Below are positions 60,301 through 64,000 of a stretch of DNA of 64,000 nucleotides, piece by piece. Within the stretch, counting starts at the first letter, position 1. Each line of letters opens with the position of its first letter. The notes beneath the pieces are model-generated. The model searched no databases and was not told where the DNA came from. It saw only the letters and a list, made by a program, of their open reading frames with translations. A program made the position numbers and the translations under genes. This stretch comes from Edaphobacter paludis (lineage in GTDB: Bacteria; Acidobacteriota; Terriglobia; Terriglobales; Acidobacteriaceae): contig NZ_CP121194.1 in the NCBI RefSeq assembly GCF_039993895.1, forward strand, positions 310,001-374,000, read 5' to 3'.

Positions 60301-62389
60301 TCCGACGGCAGGATCTTCCTGTTCCTATACGGGAACCAGCGCCAGTTATGGCGTTAAGTCCGCGACCGAGTTCACCATTGAAGCTGCTTCAGCGGATGAC
60401 AAAACTAAGACGACATCAGCTACTTTCAATGTATGCAAGCCTGCCGTAGAAGTTTCCGTTGTTCCGTTCTATCGTGCACTCTATTCGAACCAGCCGGCCG
60501 ACGTGCAGAGTCTCGTGCTCGGTTCCACGAACCAAAACGTTCACTGGGCAATTACGTCGCAGCCCAGCGGGGGAGACGGTAAACTCACCGATTCAACTTC
60601 TCGCGATACTCTCTTTACAGGGACTGTTCCAGGACGCTATCAACTTACGGCGACAAGCGTAGCAAACACTGGAGTAAGTGCGACCGCGATCATGTATGTG
60701 ACTGGTCATGAAATACCGTATCGCGTCACTCCTAATCAAACCGAGCCAGTAGATTGCACCGTAGATCCATCAATGCTGGGTACCGTATATGAAGTCGGCC
60801 CCTCGCAGGCATTCAAAACCATCGCCTCCGTGCCGTTTTCAACAATGGCCCCTGGATCGACAGTGCGGTTGCATAACGAAGATACGACCGGTTTGCACCC
60901 GACCGTGTACCACGAGTATCTAGAAATATCTCAGCCAGCCACGGCAGCGCAGCCATTCCGTATGTGTGGTGTTCCAGATGCTATAGGAGATCTACCCATC
61001 ATCGATGGGGCGAACGCAACAGGGCAGCCGGGTACGAGCAATGACCCAACTGGTTATGGGCTTTTGACGATTCATAACTCCAACTCTTTTGCGTACTGGC
61101 CAAAATTCGTCGCTGCGCAATACGTAGTCATAGAGGGCATCCAATTTCGCAACGCAAAGCCCGGCTACAGCTACGGATCAAAGCAAAAGTGGCAGAATTC
61201 CGCGGCATGTATTCATATCCGCGAAGTGCAGAACGCTGCTTTTGTGGGAAATGATATTGGAAACTGCGGCAATGGTGTGTTGAGTGACTTCAACAGCAAT
61301 GGCGGTTGGGGGTCATCCGATCTGAACATACTGTGGGAAGGCAATCACATCCATAACAGCGGAATTAGCGGCTCAAATCTCGATCATCAAATGTATTTGC
61401 AGTCGTGGGGAAATATTGTCCAGTTGAACCGCATCGATAACTATACGAAGGGAGCGCTGGGCGCGAACATCAAATCCCGCGGTCTTCAGGATATCTTTCG
61501 TTATAACTATCTAGGCGATGGAGCACAACGTGAGATGGATCTCGTCGACGTAAAGGATGCGCCTGCTTACATGTCCTTTGCGGGATTTCTGAGTGGAGGA
61601 GCTAACTCTTTCCATGCTTTGTATCGTAATGACAGCTATCCCGCCAACCAGATTGCCGCAGAGCAAGAAGCGTGGAACTCGCATTACGTCTATGGAAACA
61701 TCTATGAAAACAGTACATCTGCAGCCCCAATCCACTTCTCGATGGACACAAGCGGAGGGGAACTCGCGCGAAAGGGCTCTCTTTACTGGTATAACAATAC
61801 GTTTTACGAAAAGGGATGCTCTAACTGCTCCGCTAACTTGTGGACCCTGTTCGACACGACTGGAGGAAATAGCACCTACTATCCCCAGGCTGAGTTTCCG
61901 ACCGTTCAGGCCTATAACAACATTATTTGGATGGACAGTACGACTAACCCAGATTTCGAGTGGAACAACTACTCCGCGTTCATCGGAATGGGTGGCGGAA
62001 ATACGCTGCCGTCAAACTGGGGAAGCGATTTAATGACCGGAGGTGCAGGCTCTGGCTGGAATAACACTTCAACGACTGACGCATACCAAAATAGTCAGCT
62101 TCTGGATCTGCACGTGACCGGCTTCGATACGAGTGACATAGCAACTACTGGTTCTATTCCCTTCGACCAGAACTCGTGGGCTCTCGCTAACCAGATTGCT
62201 GTGACCCAGTCAGTGCCATCGGCGGTCTGCGAGATGCCGACGAGATTCGCCTATCTCCCCAATCTTGGCTATGCTGTCCCTCGTTTATCCACTCCGAACG
62301 TTGGCGCAACCGATACGGTTGCGGAGACAGCAGCTCTCATCAATCAGACTTCAGGAAGCGGTCAGTACAACACATCAAATTGTCATTGA
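57314..62389 (+). CDS. Large secreted Ig-like / right-handed beta-helix protein (1691 aa)
   Basis: Signal peptide MKNFLLFILLFLTPLAYA. Residues about 22-105 and 120-212 are BIG2-type Ig-like domains (LQTGSSFQFSATCTYADDST; GQVTALAAGIVTITC). Residues about 225-790 are a parallel beta-helix-like region rich in Asn/Gly turns (ISSTALASQVNFSDIFIHGV, WSFDHDLWFANFQDGLDLLH, QSNTFIGYNATPF). Residues about 800-895 form a BIG3-type Ig domain (PTGTISFLNGSSPLGTATLD). A Pro/Thr linker with five TTTPPPV/I-type repeats spans residues about 901-935. Two further Ig-like domains lead to a second beta-helix region (about 1150-1690; AAFVGNDIGNCGNGVLSDFN). The helix-plus-Ig module is thus duplicated. No catalytic site was identified. 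Polysaccharide lyase, epimerase or adhesin are all possible. Confidence 0.8.
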   Translation: MKNFLLFILLFLTPLAYAKKITGLALNYQAATLQTGSSFQFSATCTYADDSTDDCSAAGGVTWSTSRTSALTVSNTGLATWVTGPAAGVYDYGYVIVTAGTLNDRATVYGQHIGDTWYQYPTPDYRNYSTLNVVIGSTVTIGSGVEVNRTDTSVTGEPFQNSCNWSSSDPTKATVDRHGQVTALAAGIVTITCGREGNGVFGDSSMNGWQAPGNIITLNVVTGGTGNQTWYVRPDGGSIYNASTSPAGLCDGQSNLPAIGAKAHHCAVDNLRDLWADGVNPYQEQWVISGGDTVIVAPTAAGVGYNMNLDAASPYQNTNPGPSFTPINCNGDPNCTMPPIPSGTAGNHTKILGANYANCHSDSAKTQLNVSYAGFAGINVADSQFVDVACFEITDKAQCAVDGVFNNACNNDGSNWGKYGISSTALASQVNFSDIFIHGVAQEAWIGATGVGVVLDHVHIKGVPFGGIDMDDAPWGSSNISVAGGLTMNYSTTEFVGCVEEYPVVHNYPYIECRDQNTGAYGDGLGTGSTVGAWSFDHDLWFANFQDGLDLLHSGMQTLSVTNSQSIANDGQSYKIGSADTVVFRNNLSIVNCARIGSVFGDEPASAIVPGVNLCRAAGDGLVFHFTDLGSYTVQSNTFIGYNATPFDLICEDAWDFCSGASSVFQDNVVLGYTNPAYNQGIAPGLFYTETGHGQVYPANYGWSVRDHNLYYGIRPEWCPLPLQIGETCNTASPSFTGQPSSPISADSQLDNFDFTPSTSSPLVGKGLTIPGLLTDIFGLPRSHPPSIGAVDASDGTNGPAPNASQVALAVNPNTINVSQVVVMTATTTAVDGVVPTGTISFLNGSSPLGTATLDTSGVATLSLSSLAAGTYAVTASYSGDTSYAAAVSSAVALTVNSSTTPPPITTTPPPVTTTPPPVTTTPPPITTTPPPVTATPADLSIQIGQPTYGFNVIPGSTRRIFATVTNGTTNQVVWSVKSGSAQISSTSGSWIDVTAPTAGSSCSYTGTSASYGVKSATEFTIEAASADDKTKTTSATFNVCKPAVEVSVVPFYRALYSNQPADVQSLVLGSTNQNVHWAITSQPSGGDGKLTDSTSRDTLFTGTVPGRYQLTATSVANTGVSATAIMYVTGHEIPYRVTPNQTEPVDCTVDPSMLGTVYEVGPSQAFKTIASVPFSTMAPGSTVRLHNEDTTGLHPTVYHEYLEISQPATAAQPFRMCGVPDAIGDLPIIDGANATGQPGTSNDPTGYGLLTIHNSNSFAYWPKFVAAQYVVIEGIQFRNAKPGYSYGSKQKWQNSAACIHIREVQNAAFVGNDIGNCGNGVLSDFNSNGGWGSSDLNILWEGNHIHNSGISGSNLDHQMYLQSWGNIVQLNRIDNYTKGALGANIKSRGLQDIFRYNYLGDGAQREMDLVDVKDAPAYMSFAGFLSGGANSFHALYRNDSYPANQIAAEQEAWNSHYVYGNIYENSTSAAPIHFSMDTSGGELARKGSLYWYNNTFYEKGCSNCSANLWTLFDTTGGNSTYYPQAEFPTVQAYNNIIWMDSTTNPDFEWNNYSAFIGMGGGNTLPSNWGSDLMTGGAGSGWNNTSTTDAYQNSQLLDLHVTGFDTSDIATTGSIPFDQNSWALANQIAVTQSVPSAVCEMPTRFAYLPNLGYAVPRLSTPNVGATDTVAETAALINQTSGSGQYNTSNCH
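60014..60118 (+). repeat. Five tandem 21-bp repeats encoding the Pro/Thr linker
   Basis: Units such as ACACCTCCTCCTGTAACAACC repeat five times exactly in register (105 bp), with variation mostly at third positions. They encode the heptad TPPPVTT and variants. Slippage could change linker length. Confidence 0.85.
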
Positions 62390-62469
62390 TTGAAACAGAG
62401 ATCAACCAGGAATTGTGGCCCCTCAAATTAGGCGGTGATCTGAGGGCGTGATCCGGGGCTCATGTAACC

Positions 62470-62507
62470 GCGCAGGTCGTTTCGGCGAACCCCGATACGA
62501 CCTGCGC
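62470..62507. terminator. Long hairpin after large secreted protein gene
   Basis: GCGCAGGTCGT and ACGACCTGCGC form a perfect 11-bp stem. An inner TCGG/CCGA adds four pairs after one T-T mismatch, leaving a 6-nt loop. It lies 80 nt beyond the stop codon and 74 nt before the next gene. There is no U-tract, so it may be a terminator of unusual type or another structured element. Confidence 0.5.
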
Positions 62508-62581
62508 CTGCCAAGCCAGCACGCTTCATGACAATGTTTCGGTAGACTCATAGAGTACGTTTGCTTTGAGGGTACTTATTC

Positions 62582-63166
62582 ATGAAATTCCGGTTATTTG
62601 CTTTAGTCGTCGGTTTATCTTTGACGACCGTTGCGGCCCAAGCTCAGTTTGGCCTCTATCTCAACCCCATCGCAACCCACGTGAGCAATGCGCAGGCCGA
62701 TACGGGCCCTTTCGCTTTTCTCGGCGAAAACGCCACCTCCAGAATGTTCTACGGCGTGGATATGGGAGGCTACTATAACTTCTATCAGCAGGGCAAAACC
62801 GAGGTTGGCGTGGATATCCGTGATTCCATAGTGCACGGCAATAGCGCGTCGCTTAACAGCTTCCTTGTCGGAATCCGTGTCGCTGCCAAACCATTTAGCC
62901 GTCCGCTCAAGCCTTATCTTCAGGCCTCGGTCGGCGTCGGCACCACCCGTCCCCCCACTAGCATCGTACGAGTTAACAGGGCCCAGTATGGGATTTTCGG
63001 GGGCGCCGATTACTCACTCAATCGTCATGTAGATTTCCGCATCTTCGAAGTAGGTTTCAACTCTCTTGTGACCGCCAGCAGTTCCACGATCGGCGGTAGC
63101 AGCAGCAACTTTCCTGCTTCCCGGTTGCTGAGCGTCAGCACTGGATTTGTCTTTCGCTTCCGCTGA
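62582..63166 (+). CDS. Small outer-membrane beta-barrel-like protein (194 aa)
   Basis: Signal peptide MKFRLFALVVGLSLTTVAAQAQ. The mature part shows alternating hydrophobic/polar strands with Gly turns (MFYGVDMGGYYNFYQQGKTE, VGVDIRDSIVHG, FLVGIRVAAKPF, PYLQASVGVG, YGIFGGADYSL) and ends in an amphipathic strand (LLSVSTGFVFRFR). This fits an 8-stranded barrel of the OmpA/OmpW size class, but the family is not identified. It probably has its own promoter after the 62470 hairpin. Function unknown. Confidence 0.7.
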   Translation: MKFRLFALVVGLSLTTVAAQAQFGLYLNPIATHVSNAQADTGPFAFLGENATSRMFYGVDMGGYYNFYQQGKTEVGVDIRDSIVHGNSASLNSFLVGIRVAAKPFSRPLKPYLQASVGVGTTRPPTSIVRVNRAQYGIFGGADYSLNRHVDFRIFEVGFNSLVTASSSTIGGSSSNFPASRLLSVSTGFVFRFR

Positions 63167-63209
63167 GTTGCCCCGCGTAAAACATCTTCCTGACCATGGC
63201 TGAGCCTTA

Positions 63210-64000
63210 TCAACCGATAAGGCTCAGTTCTTTTTCTGCATCCTTTGCCGTCTGAGTATTCGGAGCGAGGGCGGCGGCCTTCTTCAGATGCAGCGAAGCG
63301 TTGGCTTTATCGGAGAGTTTGCTGTAGATCATGCCCAGGTGATATTGGACTGAGGCGTTGTCCGGAAAAGTCTTCAGCGTATCTTCCAATAGATCCCGTG
63401 CCGAATCGTAATTTCCTTTCTGGTAATTGACCCATGCCAATGTGTCGGCCGTATCGGCTGAATTCGGCAATTCGCGGCGTGCAGTCTGTGCCAGCGACAA
63501 GGCCACATCAAGGTTGCCTCCTGTCTCCGTCATCAGGTAGGCCAGGTTGTTTGAGGCGACAGCCTGATCAGGCTCAATCGAGAGTGCCTTTTTATAAGAG
63601 GCGCTGGCGCCATCACGATCTCCCTGTGCTTCCTGCAGGGTGCCCAATATGGTGAAAGCCTGGGCATCGTTGGGGTGGTCTTTCGTCCACTGTTGCCACG
63701 TAGCAATTGCATGTGCCGTGTCGCCGACGCCAACCTGCGCACGGGCGTAGGCCATCACAGCTGCCTGGTCTTTCGGGTTGATCTGCATTGCCTTCTGGGC
63801 CGATGTGAGCGAGCCGTGGGCGTCGCCCGTCTGCATCTGGAGGCTTGCAAGCAGGTCATACATCTCGCTGTTTTGTGGAGCCTTGGCAATCTGCTCCTGT
63901 ACCCGGCTCAGCGCTTTTGCCGGCTGCTTTTCAAACAAATCGGTAGAAACCAGCAGACTCAAGGCGCGTGAAGAGTTCGGGTTGTACTGAAGCGACTCTT
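63210..64000 (-). CDS. TPR-repeat protein, C-terminal part (5' end outside window)
   Basis: The minus-strand frame is open to the window edge (ESLQYNPNSSRALSLLVSTD...), so the start lies beyond 64000; the TTG at 63962 is internal. At least six tetratricopeptide units are visible, for example SEMYDLLASLQMQTGDAHGS, AQAFTILGTLQEAQGDRDGA, ADTLAWVNYQKGNYDSARDL and ASVQYHLGMIYSKLSDKANA. The segment ASNNLAYLMTETGGNLDVAL with ADTLAWV is common in large TPR proteins of exopolysaccharide export. It converges on the outer-membrane protein gene, 43 nt between stops. Role unknown beyond protein-protein scaffolding. Confidence 0.85.
   Translation of the reverse strand, partial: ESLQYNPNSSRALSLLVSTDLFEKQPAKALSRVQEQIAKAPQNSEMYDLLASLQMQTGDAHGSLTSAQKAMQINPKDQAAVMAYARAQVGVGDTAHAIATWQQWTKDHPNDAQAFTILGTLQEAQGDRDGASASYKKALSIEPDQAVASNNLAYLMTETGGNLDVALSLAQTARRELPNSADTADTLAWVNYQKGNYDSARDLLEDTLKTFPDNASVQYHLGMIYSKLSDKANASLHLKKAAALAPNTQTAKDAEKELSLIG

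Overview
The window looks like chromosomal DNA of an Acidobacteriota member, most likely class Terriglobia (subdivision 1: Edaphobacter, Granulicella or Terriglobus-like). The main reason is five very long Oar-like TonB-dependent receptors, each with an N-terminal carboxypeptidase-regulatory-like domain. They sit beside Tat-exported sulfatase and glycosidases, LacI and ROK regulators and a PIG-L deacetylase, a gene set typical of that lineage. The assignment comes from gene content, not from a marker gene. Several stretches (about 7.4-12.3 kb and 49-62 kb) look less G/C-rich at third codon positions than the 14.6-27.5 kb block.

Layout. 0-0.8 kb: the 3' end of a PIG-L deacetylase running into an integrase scrap. 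0.9-13.8 kb: a carbohydrate region with TonB receptor (-), a frameshifted GH13 cyclomaltodextrinase-like gene, LacI regulator, TonB receptor and Tat-exported sulfatase. 13.9-14.4 kb: a decayed tyrosine integrase beside a tRNA-Phe gene. 14.6-23.6 kb: exported adenosine deaminase, GH31 alpha-xylosidase-like enzyme divergent from an esterase, a small membrane protein, a PLP decarboxylase and alpha-glucan phosphorylase behind a structured leader. 23.6-32.3 kb: a 30-bp perfect palindrome containing a parS-like core, two TonB receptors, and a ROK regulator divergent from the second. 32.5-34.8 kb: a HAD-UbiA fusion translationally coupled to a PD-(D/E)XK-like protein. 34.8-42.2 kb: a complete ISC iron-sulfur assembly cluster on the minus strand (iscR-iscS-iscU-iscA-hscB-hscA-fdx), interrupted by two antiparallel genes (DUF6624 and DinB). 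42.4-43.2 kb: a 54-residue zinc-ribbon protein and pgsA-like phosphatidyltransferase. 43.3-56.3 kb: a probable polysaccharide-utilisation region with GH127, response regulator, hybrid-sensor histidine kinase, sugar-binding lipoprotein, TonB receptor, a decayed TPR gene and an unclassified Tat-exported enzyme. 57.3-62.4 kb: a 1691-residue secreted Ig/beta-helix protein. The window ends with a small outer-membrane protein and the C-terminal part of a TPR protein.

How the genes may work together. The most coherent unit is 43.3-56.3 kb. A periplasmic sugar-binding lipoprotein overlaps by 4 nt a histidine kinase whose periplasmic part looks like a carbohydrate-binding fold, and the kinase overlaps a NarL-type regulator. 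Downstream lies a GH127 beta-L-arabinofuranosidase-like enzyme. The same 16-bp near-palindrome (TATAGGTCAnATGAnC) occurs upstream of the lipoprotein gene and upstream of GH127, so it is a candidate response-regulator site. A canonical LacI/CcpA-type operator lies upstream of the neighbouring TonB receptor. The isc cluster has a visible promoter with an IscR-like site, consistent with Fe-S-dependent autorepression.

Limits: everything was read by eye. Family calls rest on motifs and remembered family features. No similarity search, structure prediction or composition calculation was run.
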